DNA of 64,000 bases, taken from NCBI RefSeq assembly GCF_900113305.1, contig NZ_FOOW01000003.1, positions 180,389-244,388 on the forward strand. The letters are read 5' to 3'. The notes below the pieces were generated by a model. That model had not been told where the DNA came from. It did not search any database and saw nothing but the letters and a program-made list of their open reading frames with translations. This DNA comes from Prevotella sp. KH2C16. Lineage in GTDB: Bacteria; Bacteroidota; Bacteroidia; Bacteroidales; Bacteroidaceae. The translations under genes were made by a program, and so were the position numbers. Shown in pieces: positions 16,763-26,220 of this stretch (positions are counted from its first letter, which is position 1; every line of letters starts with the position of its first letter).

Positions 16763-17305
16763 ATGAAAGATTTAAAAGGAACAAAAACTGAAAAGAACCT
16801 CCAGGAGGCTTTTGCCGGTGAGAGCCAGGCACGAAACAAGTACACATATTTTGCAAGCAAGGCCAAGAAAGACGGCTATGAGCAGATAGCTGCGCTCTTC
16901 GAAGAGACTGCCAACAACGAGAAGGAGCACGCCAAGTTGTGGTTCAAGTATCTCGAGGGCGGCGAAATCAAGGACACCATGAGCAACCTCGAGGCTGCCG
17001 CCAACGGTGAGAACTACGAGTGGACCGACATGTACGACCGCATGGCCAAGGACGCCGAGGAAGAAGGCTTCAAGGAAATTGCCGCCAAGTTCCGTGCCGT
17101 AGCCGCCATCGAGAAGCATCACGAGGAGCGCTATCGCAAGCTCTTGAAGAACATCGAAGACAGCGTTGTATTCTCTCGCGACGGCGACAGAATCTGGGTT
17201 TGCCGCAACTGTGGACACATCGTAGTGGGTCCCAAGGCACCTAAGGTTTGCCCCGTATGCCTCCACCCGCAGAGTTTCTTCGAGCTCCGTGCAGAAAACT
17301 ATTAA
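16763..17305 (+). CDS. rbr: Rubrerythrin
   Basis: A 180-residue rubrerythrin. The N-terminal four-helix ferritin-like domain carries the diiron ligands in '[15 protein letters not shown]' and '[15 protein letters not shown]', with a second pair near '[11 protein letters not shown]'. The C-terminal rubredoxin domain has CxxC pairs 'CRNCGH' and 'CPVC'. It reduces hydrogen peroxide in the cytoplasm of anaerobes, fitting an anaerobic gut or oral organism. It is monocistronic, with a full promoter and a terminator at 17327. Confidence 0.95.
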   Translation: MKDLKGTKTEKNLQEAFAGESQARNKYTYFASKAKKDGYEQIAALFEETANNEKEHAKLWFKYLEGGEIKDTMSNLEAAANGENYEWTDMYDRMAKDAEEEGFKEIAAKFRAVAAIEKHHEERYRKLLKNIEDSVVFSRDGDRIWVCRNCGHIVVGPKAPKVCPVCLHPQSFFELRAENY

Positions 17306-17326
17306 TTACTTTACGGCCATAGATTT

Positions 17327-17355
17327 AGGGCGGAACCACGAGTTCCGCCCTTTTT
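17327..17355 (+). terminator. Intrinsic terminator of rubrerythrin
   Basis: GGGCGGAA pairs with TTCCGCCC across a 7-nt loop, followed by TTTTTGTT. Confidence 0.85.
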
Positions 17356-17716
17356 GTTGCCTTGCTTTATTCACGCCCACTCTCTTCGGGATGGCTTGAG
17401 GCCCCTGGCAGGCTGCATCGGAAAGTTCGGGAAGACGACCGTCAGCCGTTCCCGGTAAAACAGTAAGCGGCAAACAGGCTGACAAAATCGGCGAGATTGA
17501 ACGACAAAATCGGCGAAATCACGGGACAAAATCGGCGATTTTGTCAAACGAAGTGCCGCTGTTTCCATTCCGGAATATCCCCTGCGCCATCTCCGGCGGC
17601 ATTCTCCATACAGAACACGGTACAGGAAAACGAAGACAATATCTATGGGGCAAGATGAGAAACTACAAGCTTTGCATTTCCATTTTCGGGAAAACCAGCA
17701 GCTCTACGGCCGCCGT
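17356..17716. other. Gene-free gap between rubrerythrin and dapA
   Basis: Apart from the 95-bp element at 17466-17560 I see no gene, promoter box or long hairpin in these 361 bp. The two flanking genes converge here. Confidence 0.6.
17466..17560. repeat. 95-bp tripartite palindromic element, copy 2 (AAAATCG core)
   Basis: AGCGGC at 17466-17471, units at 17481-17502, 17503-17524 and 17525-17546, GCCGCT at 17555-17560. The third unit is the full palindrome; the first two have one altered arm each. Unit by unit it matches copy 5 at 56725 at about 61 of 66 positions by my count. It lies between the convergent genes rbr and dapA, downstream of the rbr terminator. Confidence 0.88.
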
Positions 17717-18604
17717 CTATATGCGGAGATCTTTCAATATCCGGGCCATCTTGTCCTTGATCTCTATTCGGGTGGGTACCAACGGCAGGCGAAGCACATT
17801 CTCAATGTAGCCCATATCGCTGAGCAACGCCTTCACGCCGGCGGGATTCCCGTCGACGAACAGCAGCTTATAAAGCTCCGTAAACATGTGGTGAATCTTG
17901 CGGGCAGACTCGTATTCTCCCTTGAATTCCAGTCGGATCATGCGCGAGAATTCCTTGGGAAGGGCGTTGCCGATGACCGAAATCACGCCCACGGCACCGC
18001 TTGCCACCATTGAGAAGGTGAGTGCGTCGTCGCCGCTGATGACATCAAAGCGGTCGGGCTTTCCCTTGATGATCTCATCCACCTGCTCCAGAGAACCGGA
18101 AGCTTCCTTCACCCCGACGATGTTCGGGCAGTCGTTGGCAAGGCGGATAAGCGTCTGCGGCTTCATGTTCACCCCCGTCCGGCCCGGCACATTATAGAGG
18201 ACGAGGGGAAGCGGACTTACCTCGGCTATAGTCTTGAAATGCTGATAGAGTCCCTCCTGGGAAGGTTTGTTATAGTACGGGCAGATACTCAGGATACCGT
18301 CAATGCCCGTCCAGTCGGTTTGCTGGATTTCCTCTATCACGGCACGAGTGTTGTTTCCGCCGCAATATTTCAATATGGGGAGCCTCCCTTGGTTGGTTTC
18401 CCGCACCAATTCCGTAATCTTATCCTTTTCTTCCTTCGATAGACACGGCACTTCTCCGGTGGTGGCAAGGATACAGAAGAAGTCGGCTCCGTTGTCAATC
18501 TGATACTCTACGAGCCGCTTCAAGGCTCCATAGTCCACTTCTCCATCGGATGTGAATGGAGTAACCAGTGCAATTCCAAGTCCCTTGAATATATGCTGTG
18601 CCAT
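17717..18604 (-). CDS. dapA: 4-hydroxy-tetrahydrodipicolinate synthase
   Basis: A 295-residue (beta/alpha)8 lyase of the DapA family. Catalytic Tyr in 'LVLYNVPGRTGVNM' and Schiff-base Lys in 'NIVGVKEASGSLEQ'; the opening 'GLGIALVTPFTSDGEVDY' is typical. It condenses pyruvate with aspartate semialdehyde, the first step toward lysine and meso-diaminopimelate for peptidoglycan. It is a single gene with a promoter at 18649, converging on rubrerythrin. Confidence 0.94.
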   Translation of the reverse strand: MAQHIFKGLGIALVTPFTSDGEVDYGALKRLVEYQIDNGADFFCILATTGEVPCLSKEEKDKITELVRETNQGRLPILKYCGGNNTRAVIEEIQQTDWTGIDGILSICPYYNKPSQEGLYQHFKTIAEVSPLPLVLYNVPGRTGVNMKPQTLIRLANDCPNIVGVKEASGSLEQVDEIIKGKPDRFDVISGDDALTFSMVASGAVGVISVIGNALPKEFSRMIRLEFKGEYESARKIHHMFTELYKLLFVDGNPAGVKALLSDMGYIENVLRLPLVPTRIEIKDKMARILKDLRI

Positions 18605-18648
18605 AATCGTGATGTTTATGAAAAAGTCATTCTATCTGTCTCTGCATG

Positions 18649-18656
18649 CAAAGATA
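18649..18656 (-). promoter_or_regulatory. Promoter of dapA (TATCTTTG)
   Basis: Exact -7 box 44 nt upstream of the dapA ATG, with TTGG 19 bp further upstream as a weak -33. Confidence 0.6.
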
Positions 18657-18709
18657 TAAATTTTCCGAAAGACTTCCAAGACTTCTACATTATTTAATAG
18701 AATCTATTT

Positions 18710-19648
18710 TCAGCGGGTTCCCATCCAGAGAAAGAGCATGCTGAGCAGCACCAGGGCCAGGTCGGACGCCTTGGAGCGCAGGTTCTTCTCGTGAAAGAAG
18801 AGAGCCCCCATCAGGAAACTGACCACCACCGACGACCTCCTGACCATCGAGACGATGGAAATCATCGCGCCGGGAATGCTCAGCGCATAGAAATAAACGA
18901 AGTCGGCCGCACTCAGAAAGACGCTGATCAGCACGATGGCCCAGTCCCAATGAAATCCGTCCCACGACTGCCGAACCTCCGAAGACTTGCGCCCGAGGCC
19001 CTTATGACTGACCAACAGCACCGCACCCATCATCACCATCTGATAGATATTATACCAGCTTTGCACGGCCATGCGGTCCAATCCCACCCCGCCGTCTGCC
19101 GGCGAAGCCATCAGATACTTGTCATAAAGTCCGCTCAAAGCTCCCAGAACCGCGGCGGCCAGCAGGAAATACACCCACACATCGTGCTTGAAGTCGATGC
19201 CTTCCTTCTTTCCGCTCCGGCTTAGAAGATAGAAGGAGAGGATGGCGAGCACGACTCCTGCCCACTGCCAGGCATTCAGCTCCTCGCCGAAAATCAGCAA
19301 GGCACCCACCAAAGTCATCATGGGACGGGTGGCATTGATGGGTCCGGCTATGGTGAGCGGCAAATGCTTCAGGGCAAAATAGCCGAAGGTCCACGAGCTC
19401 AACACGATGCAGCTCTTCAGGAGAATGTACTTGTGCATCTCCCATCCCCCGCTTCCGACATGGAAAATCGTGCGGTCCAGCACGCCCGTTTTTGCCGACA
19501 GCAGGATGAAAGGCAGGAATATCAACGACGAGAAGAGCGTGTTCAGAAACAGAACCGCAATCACATCATTCCCCTTAAGCGATTTTTTCTTGCAGGCATC
19601 ATAGAGACCCAGCAAAGCCGCAGAGACGAAAGCTAAGGCAAGCCACAT
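18710..19648 (-). CDS. EamA/DMT-family transporter
   Basis: A 312-residue integral membrane protein with about ten hydrophobic segments in two halves, as in EamA drug/metabolite transporters. I start it at ATG 19648, preceded by GAGGATT at good spacing, rather than the TTG at 19663 that overlaps the truA stop. It follows truA by 11 bp, so it is the last gene of the comEC-truA-EamA operon. Substrate unknown; family members export amino acids or small metabolites. Confidence 0.82.
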   Translation of the reverse strand: MWLALAFVSAALLGLYDACKKKSLKGNDVIAVLFLNTLFSSLIFLPFILLSAKTGVLDRTIFHVGSGGWEMHKYILLKSCIVLSSWTFGYFALKHLPLTIAGPINATRPMMTLVGALLIFGEELNAWQWAGVVLAILSFYLLSRSGKKEGIDFKHDVWVYFLLAAAVLGALSGLYDKYLMASPADGGVGLDRMAVQSWYNIYQMVMMGAVLLVSHKGLGRKSSEVRQSWDGFHWDWAIVLISVFLSAADFVYFYALSIPGAMISIVSMVRRSSVVVSFLMGALFFHEKNLRSKASDLALVLLSMLFLWMGTR

Positions 19649-19659
19649 ATTCGTAATCC

Positions 19660-20403
19660 TCAATATTTTATATCCCAGAGGAACAAGGCGTGCCCTGGCA
19701 TGCTCTCGCCCGCACTGGAGCGACTGCCCGAGGCAATGATCTGCCGGAATTCCCCTATCGAAATTTTCCCACGGCCCACATCTATAAGGGTGCCCACGAC
19801 AGCCCTCACCATGTTACGAAGAAACCGATTGGCCGTTATTACGAATCTCCAACGCTTCACATCGCCGTCTTCCATCAACTCCCATTGGGCCCTGGTTACA
19901 TCGCAAAGGGTGGTCTTCACATCGGCTCCTGCCTTGCAGAAGGCTCCGAAATCCTTCACCGTGAGCAGCTGTCGGGCAGCCTCGCTCATCTTGTCAAAGT
20001 CAAGCTGATAGGGCATCTCCAAGGAATAGTGGCGCAAAAAAGGGTCGCGGCCGATATGGATGAAATAATAATAGGTGCGTGCGGTGGCCGAGAAACGGGC
20101 ATGGAGGTCGGACGCCACTTTCTCTATCCTGCCCACCGCTATGTCGCGGGGCAGCATCCGATTGAGCCTGTAGACAAGCTGGGTCTCGTCGAAAACATCG
20201 TCGACATCGAAATGAGCCACCATCATCCGGGCGTGAACGCCGGCATCCGTACGGCCGGCACCCGTTATCTCTACCGGCTTACGCAGCAAAACAGACAGAC
20301 ACGACTGAAGTTCCCCTTGCACGGAAATCCCGTTCGGCTGAACCTGCCAGCCATGATAACGAGTGCCGTCGTAACTAAGATAGATAAAATAGCGTTGCAT
20401 CAT
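19660..20403 (-). CDS. truA: tRNA pseudouridine(38-40) synthase TruA
   Basis: A 247-residue TruA of normal length. The catalytic Asp lies in 'GAGRTDAGVHARMMVAHF', and the start 'RYFIYLSYDGTRYHGWQ' is diagnostic. It isomerises U38-U40 in the anticodon arm. The start ATG at 20403 overlaps the comEC stop (ATGA), which implies translational coupling and excludes the longer upstream frame; a second ATG follows at once. Confidence 0.94.
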   Translation of the reverse strand: MMQRYFIYLSYDGTRYHGWQVQPNGISVQGELQSCLSVLLRKPVEITGAGRTDAGVHARMMVAHFDVDDVFDETQLVYRLNRMLPRDIAVGRIEKVASDLHARFSATARTYYYFIHIGRDPFLRHYSLEMPYQLDFDKMSEAARQLLTVKDFGAFCKAGADVKTTLCDVTRAQWELMEDGDVKRWRFVITANRFLRNMVRAVVGTLIDVGRGKISIGEFRQIIASGSRSSAGESMPGHALFLWDIKY

Positions 20404-21920
20404 TTCCGCTGCAAATTTATACAAATTATCCGATATGCGCAAAACATCATCACATAAATCAGCAATGCCTGCACCCAGTTGATGCGGATACCGTCTATCG
20501 AGGCTCCCGGCAGCGAGGCTATCCACCCCACCCCAGCGTTCATCCAGCCTGCCACCAGTGCCAGTCCCTTCGCTATAAAGGTCTGGACAGCGGCTACCGG
20601 CGTTGCGACGAACAGCAAGACGGCACCATAGAGAATACAGGTGGCACACGGAATGACGATGAAATTGGTCAGGAGGAAATAGCATGAGAAGCGGCCGAAA
20701 TAGAGCATGATGAGCGGTGCAACCCCTATCTGGGCAGCAATAGACACTACTATCATGCCGACAAACCAATTCAGGTGCCGGCGGGGATAAATGAGCAGGA
20801 TGCCCAGAACGGCCATGAACGACATCTGGAAGCCCACATCCCACAAAATGTAAGGATTAATGACAAGCATGATGACCGCTGCCGTGGCCAAGGCATTCAG
20901 CGACATCTTGTCGCGATTGAGCAGGCTCATCAGGCCGTAGATGGTGAGCATCGTTGCCGACCGCAGCACGCTTGCCGACATGCCGACCAAAACCACATAG
21001 CTCCATATGGCTGTCAGCGACACCAACTGCACCACCACATCCGGCCATCGCTGATAAATCTCCGTCGGTTTACGGAACAACTTCACGACGCTTGTTATCA
21101 GCAAGACCAAAACAGCATATATAATGCCCAAATGGAGGCCGCTCAAAGCGAGGATATGACTTCCTCCTGAAATTGAATAATCTTCCTTAATCCGACTGGA
21201 TATCATGGATTTATCACCGAGAACCATGGCGGATATCAAAGCGAGGTTATCTTCTTCAAGATTCAAATGCCGCAGTCTGTCCGTCAACTTGTGCCTGAAC
21301 TTCAAGGCGGCAATCTTCACACGCTGGAAATTAGATAGCCGTGCAAGCGAAATCTGACTGCGTGCCCAACTGTCATAATAGATAAAAGTCTGTGCCTGAA
21401 ACCCATGCACCCGCAGCCAGCGGGCATAGTCAAAGTTAGAATCGAAATAGAAATTGGAGGGCTCCTCTAACTTCGACTTGGCTATGATGCCATCGCCGAC
21501 CTTCAGTTTTGCCCACGCATTTGTCAAGGTATCTCGCAATATGGAGGCCTTCACCTTGATGGGCTCTTGCGTGGAAGTGGTCAGCAGATCGCAGCGAAGC
21601 ACCTTGCCCCTGATCTGGGGCTCGCTAATCACCACCGCCTCATATCCTATCTCTCGCTCGGGGAGCACGACTTCACGGGCATTCCTCACCTCCGTCAGCG
21701 ACCAGATGCCAAACATCATCGTTGAAAGCAGCAAAGTGATACTTTGGGAAACAGGCCTTTCACGGGATACATTCACGATAACCAGCAAGGCAATCATCAC
21801 GCCCAGCCATGCCACCGACGGCAGACTACCGCCCCACCGGTCGCCAATCAGAATCCCCAGAATGAGCGCACCCACAATTCGCATCATCGGGTAGAGCTGT
21901 ATCTTGCCATTCACCTCCAC
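20400..21920 (-). CDS. comEC: ComEC/Rec2-type DNA-uptake membrane channel
   Basis: A 506-residue polytopic membrane protein with an N-terminal DUF4131-like part (residues 1-190) and the ComEC competence domain. The hallmark 'GGSHILALSGLHLGIIYAV' sits near residues 250-268. It lacks the C-terminal metallo-beta-lactamase domain of the long Bacillus form, as is usual in Bacteroidota. By family it conducts single-stranded DNA into the cytoplasm during transformation. The first start is GTG at 21920, 5 nt after a -7 box; ATG 21887 (twelfth codon) is the alternative if the mRNA has a leader. Confidence 0.88.
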   Translation of the reverse strand: MEVNGKIQLYPMMRIVGALILGILIGDRWGGSLPSVAWLGVMIALLVIVNVSRERPVSQSITLLLSTMMFGIWSLTEVRNAREVVLPEREIGYEAVVISEPQIRGKVLRCDLLTTSTQEPIKVKASILRDTLTNAWAKLKVGDGIIAKSKLEEPSNFYFDSNFDYARWLRVHGFQAQTFIYYDSWARSQISLARLSNFQRVKIAALKFRHKLTDRLRHLNLEEDNLALISAMVLGDKSMISSRIKEDYSISGGSHILALSGLHLGIIYAVLVLLITSVVKLFRKPTEIYQRWPDVVVQLVSLTAIWSYVVLVGMSASVLRSATMLTIYGLMSLLNRDKMSLNALATAAVIMLVINPYILWDVGFQMSFMAVLGILLIYPRRHLNWFVGMIVVSIAAQIGVAPLIMLYFGRFSCYFLLTNFIVIPCATCILYGAVLLFVATPVAAVQTFIAKGLALVAGWMNAGVGWIASLPGASIDGIRINWVQALLIYVMMFCAYRIICINLQRK

Positions 21921-21925
21921 AGACG

Positions 21926-21933
21926 CAAAGGTA
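21926..21933 (-). promoter_or_regulatory. Promoter of comEC-truA-EamA (TACCTTTG)
   Basis: Exact -7 box 5 nt from the GTG start of comEC. It is divergent from the promoter at 22021. Confidence 0.55.
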
Positions 21934-22020
21934 CAAATCTTTTCGTGAAATCACAGAGCCCGCCGTTAAATATTTTTCATGATTTTATGGGAATTTGTTT
22001 GAATTGTATCTAAAAATATG

Positions 22021-22028
22021 TATCTTTG
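22021..22028 (+). promoter_or_regulatory. Promoter of the EFR1-type ferredoxin gene (TTTG-N19-TATCTTTG)
   Basis: Full promoter: TTTG at 21998-22001, 19 bp, exact -7 box. Only 4 nt separate it from ATG 22033, so the mRNA should be leaderless. It also rules out the upstream in-frame ATG at 22018. Confidence 0.7.
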
Positions 22029-22032
22029 CATT

Positions 22033-22812
22033 ATGATATTCTATTTTTCAGGTACGGGAAATACTCGGTGGGCTGCAAAGATTCTGGCTGATAAGCTCGG
22101 CGAGCAATTGACCTACATCCCCAACATGACGGAAAAAGACTGCCGTTTCAGCCTTGAGAAGGGCGAAAGACTCGGTTTTGTACTGCCTGTCCACGGCTGG
22201 CGTCCTCCCTTGATGGTGAGAAAGTTTATCCAGGAGCTCGTCATCGAGGGAGACATAGATTACACCTATGTGCTCTGGACGGCAGGAGACTCTATCGGAA
22301 AGGCTACCGAAATTCTGACCGGCGACCTCCAGAAGAGAGGCATCGAACTGTATTCCGCCTTCTCGCTCATCATGCCCGAGGCGTATGTAGGCCTCCCCTT
22401 CATGGATGTAGACCCGCAAGAAAAGGAAATCGCAAAGAAGCAGAAGGCCGAGAAAAACCTGAACGACTTTATAAAAGACATAGAAGGAAAAGAAAAGGGA
22501 GTCGCCAAAACCGTGAAAGGACCTATCCCGGCATTCTTCAGCGGACCCGTAGGAGGCTTCTTCGTGAAGCACCTTATTACCGACAAACCCTTCCATGTAG
22601 AGAGCGAGAGATGCGTGAAATGCGGAATCTGTGCAGATGTCTGTCCGGTAAATGACATCATCGGAGGATTAGGAAAAGAACCGCAATGGAAACACAACGG
22701 GACATGCCTGAGTTGCTTCACCTGCTATCACCACTGTCCGCACCATGCCATAGAATACGGAAACAGAACTCGAAAGAAAGGCCAGTACTTCTTCGGGCGG
22801 ATCCATAAGTAA
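22033..22812 (+). CDS. EFR1-family flavodoxin/ferredoxin fusion
   Basis: A 259-residue two-part redox protein. The N-terminal flavodoxin-like domain has the FMN phosphate loop 'FYFSGTGNTRWAAK'. The C-terminal bacterial ferredoxin domain has two 4Fe-4S motifs, 'CVKCGICADVCPV' and 'CLSCFTCYHHCPHH'. EFR1-type proteins are common in anaerobes and probably shuttle electrons; the partner is unknown. The start is fixed by the promoter box just upstream. The M6 peptidase gene follows after 30 bp. Confidence 0.88.
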   Translation: MIFYFSGTGNTRWAAKILADKLGEQLTYIPNMTEKDCRFSLEKGERLGFVLPVHGWRPPLMVRKFIQELVIEGDIDYTYVLWTAGDSIGKATEILTGDLQKRGIELYSAFSLIMPEAYVGLPFMDVDPQEKEIAKKQKAEKNLNDFIKDIEGKEKGVAKTVKGPIPAFFSGPVGGFFVKHLITDKPFHVESERCVKCGICADVCPVNDIIGGLGKEPQWKHNGTCLSCFTCYHHCPHHAIEYGNRTRKKGQYFFGRIHK

Positions 22813-22842
22813 GGTACCACTAAAATTGACAATGTAGAAAAT

Positions 22843-24651
22843 ATGAGACGGAAAAACAATTTGCTGCTAATCCTTACACTCCTCCTGATTACGGTAACAA
22901 GTTGGGGTGCAAAGGCTATAAGCACCCCGATTCAGGTTCAGCAGGCAGACGGAACCCAATTGACGATTTTCCTTCATGGAGACGAATACTTCAATTGGGT
23001 AACAACAGCCGATGAAGTGCTGCTGGTACAGGTCGGAAAAGGTTATTACATTGCCTCCGTCGCAAAGGACGGAACACTAACGGCCACCTCACAGCTTGCT
23101 CACGAGGCGAACATACGGCAACGCACGGAGCAGGATTTGGTAGCGTCCCAAGACAAAAGTCTTTTTATCAGAAATGTCGAAGGCAACAAAAACAAGGCAA
23201 AAACCCGGTCAATACCCATCGGAACACCTACCCCGCCCTATTTTCCTCATACCGGAAGCCCCAAGGCCTTGGTGCTGCTCGTGGAGTTCCAAGATGTGAA
23301 ATTCACGACTTCCGACCCCATTGCGACATTCAAGTACTATCTGAACGCACAGCCGGGGGACCCCGTCCCTGCAAACAACGACATCAACCAAAGCAGACTC
23401 CACGGAAGCGTAAGGCAATACTTCCATGAAATGAGCCAAGGTTTGTTTACCCCCCAGTTTGATGTGAAGGGGGTATTTACCATGCCGGAGACCTCCGTCT
23501 ATTATGGAAAAGGCCATGACGACCAACACTATCAAGAGATGATTGCCAATGCATGTGCACAAGCGGACGCAGCGGGAGTTGACTTCTCGCAGTATGATCA
23601 GAACCATGACGGCCTGGCAGACTTGGTCTATATCATCTACGCTGGCTACGGGGCAAGCGTCTCAGGAGATGATAACGACCTCTGGCCAAAGTCCGGCGCG
23701 GGTTCATTCGGCACCTACGATGGGGTAAAAGTTGCACGATACGGCATCAACAACGAATTGAACTATCGGGCAAACTATGTGCCCTCCGGAAGCCCGAGAT
23801 ACCGAATCAACGGCATCGGACTATTCTGCCACGAGTTTTCTCACACCCTGGGGCTCCCCGATTTCTATCCAAGCAACTCTGCTGCGCAGATAGACAACCA
23901 GGCTTTGGAGTATTGGGACCTGATGGACGGAGGTGAATATGTAGACAACGGATATACTCCCACACCCTATACTCCGTGGGAGATGGAGGTCATGGGGTGG
24001 ATGAATCTCACGGAGTTAAGCGACGCCGGGAATTACTCGCTACAGCCCTTCGACGAAGAGCACAAGGCCTACAAGATTACAAGCGGCATCGAGAACAACT
24101 CCGAATACCTCATCCTGCAGAACATCCAGAATAATGGCTGGTGGTCAAAAATGCTGGGAAAGGGGATGCTCGTGTATCGAGTTGACTATCAAAAAGGGAG
24201 CATCAACATCGGCGATTACCCCAACAATACCGCAGGCAAGCCCGGTCTGACCATCGTTCCGGCCGACGGTCTGCTCATAACTTCTTACCGGGTATATGAT
24301 CCAGAGACGGGACCTACCGCAACAAAGCCGTACAGCAGGGAAGAATACAACAACAGCCATCGGGGCGACCCCTATCCCGGCACATCCAATGTAACCCGGA
24401 TTGAGAGCGTCGCCGTAAACGGGGGAACCATCAAAAAACCTATCTATCAGATTACGGAAAGTACTGACGGAACCATATCTTTCAACTTCCTGAAAGAGCC
24501 TACACCGACAGGAATACAAGATATTAAGGCCACAGGCAAGCCTAAGGACGACAAGATATACACCCTTGACGGACGATATGTCGGGACAAACCTTTCCGGT
24601 CTTCCAAAAGGAATCTACATCTATCAGCATAAGAAATATGTAGTAAAATAA
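22843..24651 (+). CDS. Secreted M6-family metalloprotease with sorting-signal-like C-terminus
   Basis: A 602-residue exported protein. Signal peptide at residues 1-25. The zinc site 'CHEFSHTLGLPDFY' (HExxHxxGxxD, about residues 328-341) identifies the immune-inhibitor-A-like M6 peptidase. Around it are 'VLLVEFQDVKFT' and 'YWDLMDGGEYVDNGYTPTPY', typical of the family. The C-terminal 40 residues, 'IYTLDGRYVG...LPKGIYIY...KKYVVK', resemble a type IX secretion C-terminal signal, so surface or extracellular location is inferred. It ends directly at the fmt start codon. Confidence 0.88.
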   Translation: MRRKNNLLLILTLLLITVTSWGAKAISTPIQVQQADGTQLTIFLHGDEYFNWVTTADEVLLVQVGKGYYIASVAKDGTLTATSQLAHEANIRQRTEQDLVASQDKSLFIRNVEGNKNKAKTRSIPIGTPTPPYFPHTGSPKALVLLVEFQDVKFTTSDPIATFKYYLNAQPGDPVPANNDINQSRLHGSVRQYFHEMSQGLFTPQFDVKGVFTMPETSVYYGKGHDDQHYQEMIANACAQADAAGVDFSQYDQNHDGLADLVYIIYAGYGASVSGDDNDLWPKSGAGSFGTYDGVKVARYGINNELNYRANYVPSGSPRYRINGIGLFCHEFSHTLGLPDFYPSNSAAQIDNQALEYWDLMDGGEYVDNGYTPTPYTPWEMEVMGWMNLTELSDAGNYSLQPFDEEHKAYKITSGIENNSEYLILQNIQNNGWWSKMLGKGMLVYRVDYQKGSINIGDYPNNTAGKPGLTIVPADGLLITSYRVYDPETGPTATKPYSREEYNNSHRGDPYPGTSNVTRIESVAVNGGTIKKPIYQITESTDGTISFNFLKEPTPTGIQDIKATGKPKDDKIYTLDGRYVGTNLSGLPKGIYIYQHKKYVVK

Positions 24652-25629
24652 ATGGAAAAGAAAGATTTAAGGATTATCTTTATGGGAACGCCCGAGTTTG
24701 CGGTAGAGTCGCTGCGGCAGCTTGTCGAGGGCGGCTACCAAGTGGTTGCCGTCATAACGCAGCCCGACAAGCCCGTTGGCCGACACCAGGACACCCTGCA
24801 ACCCTCGGAAGTCAAGAAATATGCCCTGTCGCAGGGACTTCCCGTATTGCAACCCGTCAAGATGAAGGACGAGGCTTTCGTCGAGGAGCTGAGAAGCTAC
24901 CATGCCGATTTGCAAATCGTAGTAGCCTTTCGGATGCTTCCCGAAGTGGTATGGGCCATGCCGCGATACGGAACCTTTAATGTACATGCCGCCCTGCTGC
25001 CCCAATATCGCGGTGCCGCACCCATCAACTGGGCCGTCATCAACGGTGAGACGCAGACGGGAGTTACCACATTTTTCCTTGACAAGGACATCGACACGGG
25101 TCGCATCATCGACCGGAAGACATTCGAGATTCCCGACGAGGCCGATGTGGAATATGTCTACGACGGACTGATGCACCTTGGCGCACAACTGTGCGTAGAA
25201 ACTGTAGACAAGGTGATTGCCACCGACGGCCAAGTGCCAAGCATCCCGCAAGAGGAATCTGCCGACCTAAAGGTTGCCCCGAAGATTTTCAAGGAGACCT
25301 GCCAGATTAACTGGAATCTGCCTGCCAAGAAAGTCTACGACTTCATCCGCGGCCTCAGTCCCTATCCCGGAGCTTGGACCACCCTGTTTCCCGCCGACAA
25401 CGAGGGATGCGAAACCTTCACTTTAAAGATATTCAAGACAACGAAAACAAACCTGTCAGCCGATATGGAAGTAGGTTCCATCACGACAGAAAACAAGAAG
25501 CTCTATATCGCCTGCACCGACTTCTGGCTCCAGATAGACAAGTTGCAGGCCTCGGGCAAGAAGCGCATGCAGGCAAAGGACTTCCTGAACGGCATGCGCG
25601 ACATCAATGTTTTCAAGGCAGGCCGATAA
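24652..25629 (+). CDS. fmt: Methionyl-tRNA formyltransferase
   Basis: A 325-residue enzyme with the N-terminal formyltransferase fold ('IIFMGTPEFAVESL') and the catalytic Asn/His/Asp region in 'FNVHAALLPQYRGAAPINWA' and 'DKDIDTGRII'. The C-terminal domain binds initiator tRNA ('LSPYPGAWTTL'). It formylates Met-tRNAfMet for translation initiation. The ATG follows the stop of the M6 peptidase gene with no gap. Confidence 0.96.
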   Translation: MEKKDLRIIFMGTPEFAVESLRQLVEGGYQVVAVITQPDKPVGRHQDTLQPSEVKKYALSQGLPVLQPVKMKDEAFVEELRSYHADLQIVVAFRMLPEVVWAMPRYGTFNVHAALLPQYRGAAPINWAVINGETQTGVTTFFLDKDIDTGRIIDRKTFEIPDEADVEYVYDGLMHLGAQLCVETVDKVIATDGQVPSIPQEESADLKVAPKIFKETCQINWNLPAKKVYDFIRGLSPYPGAWTTLFPADNEGCETFTLKIFKTTKTNLSADMEVGSITTENKKLYIACTDFWLQIDKLQASGKKRMQAKDFLNGMRDINVFKAGR

Positions 25630-25643
25630 AGATTACACGACAA

Positions 25644-26213
25644 ATGACACAAGCAGAAGACATCAAAAACGCCGTCGAGGTATTGAGAAAGGGAGGCGTA
25701 ATCCTCTATCCCACCGATACCGTGTGGGGAATCGGCTGCGACGCCACCAATGCCGAGGCCGTAGCCAAGGTGTATGAGATAAAGCACCGGGATGATTCCA
25801 AGGCTTTAATCTGCCTCGTAGACTCGGACGGAAGGCTGCAAAGGTATGTCCGCAATGTGCCGGAAATTGCCTGGCAGCTACTGGATGTGGCTGACAAACC
25901 GATGACGGTGATATTGGACAACGCCATCAACCTTGCCCCGAATCTCATCGCCGAGGATGGTTCCATTGCGCTCCGCATCACCAAAGAGCCCTTTTCCAAG
26001 GAGCTGTGCTACAGATTCCAGAAAGCCATCGTAAGCACGAGTGCCAACATCAGCGGAGCGCCGGCAGCCCAGAATTTCAGCGATATATCGCCTGAACTTT
26101 TGGAGGCTGTAGACTATGTCTGCACTTCCCGTAGGCAGGAACACAAGCCACACACACCTTCGAGCATCATAAAAGTAGGCCAGGGCGGAGAAATCAAGAT
26201 CATAAGGAAATAG
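25644..26213 (+). CDS. YrdC/Sua5-family protein (threonylcarbamoyl-AMP synthase type)
   Basis: A 189-residue YrdC-domain protein with the nucleotide/threonine-binding signature 'GGVILYPTDTVWGIGCDATN' and 'AIVSTSANISGAPAA'. The family makes L-threonylcarbamoyl-AMP, the donor for t6A37 in tRNA; the YciO subgroup is similar, so TsaC-like is the best call. It would supply the t6A that MtaB (4970) modifies. ATG 25644 is 14 bp after fmt; the frame is open further upstream inside fmt, but only this start gives the family N-terminus. clcA-like follows after 7 bp. Confidence 0.88.
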   Translation: MTQAEDIKNAVEVLRKGGVILYPTDTVWGIGCDATNAEAVAKVYEIKHRDDSKALICLVDSDGRLQRYVRNVPEIAWQLLDVADKPMTVILDNAINLAPNLIAEDGSIALRITKEPFSKELCYRFQKAIVSTSANISGAPAAQNFSDISPELLEAVDYVCTSRRQEHKPHTPSSIIKVGQGGEIKIIRK

Positions 26214-26220
26214 TTTTCAC

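Noticed and set aside
17481..17546. CRISPR array as explanation of the 22-bp repeats
   Set aside because: Only three units per site, no unique spacers, units are themselves palindromic and contiguous, and no cas genes are present.
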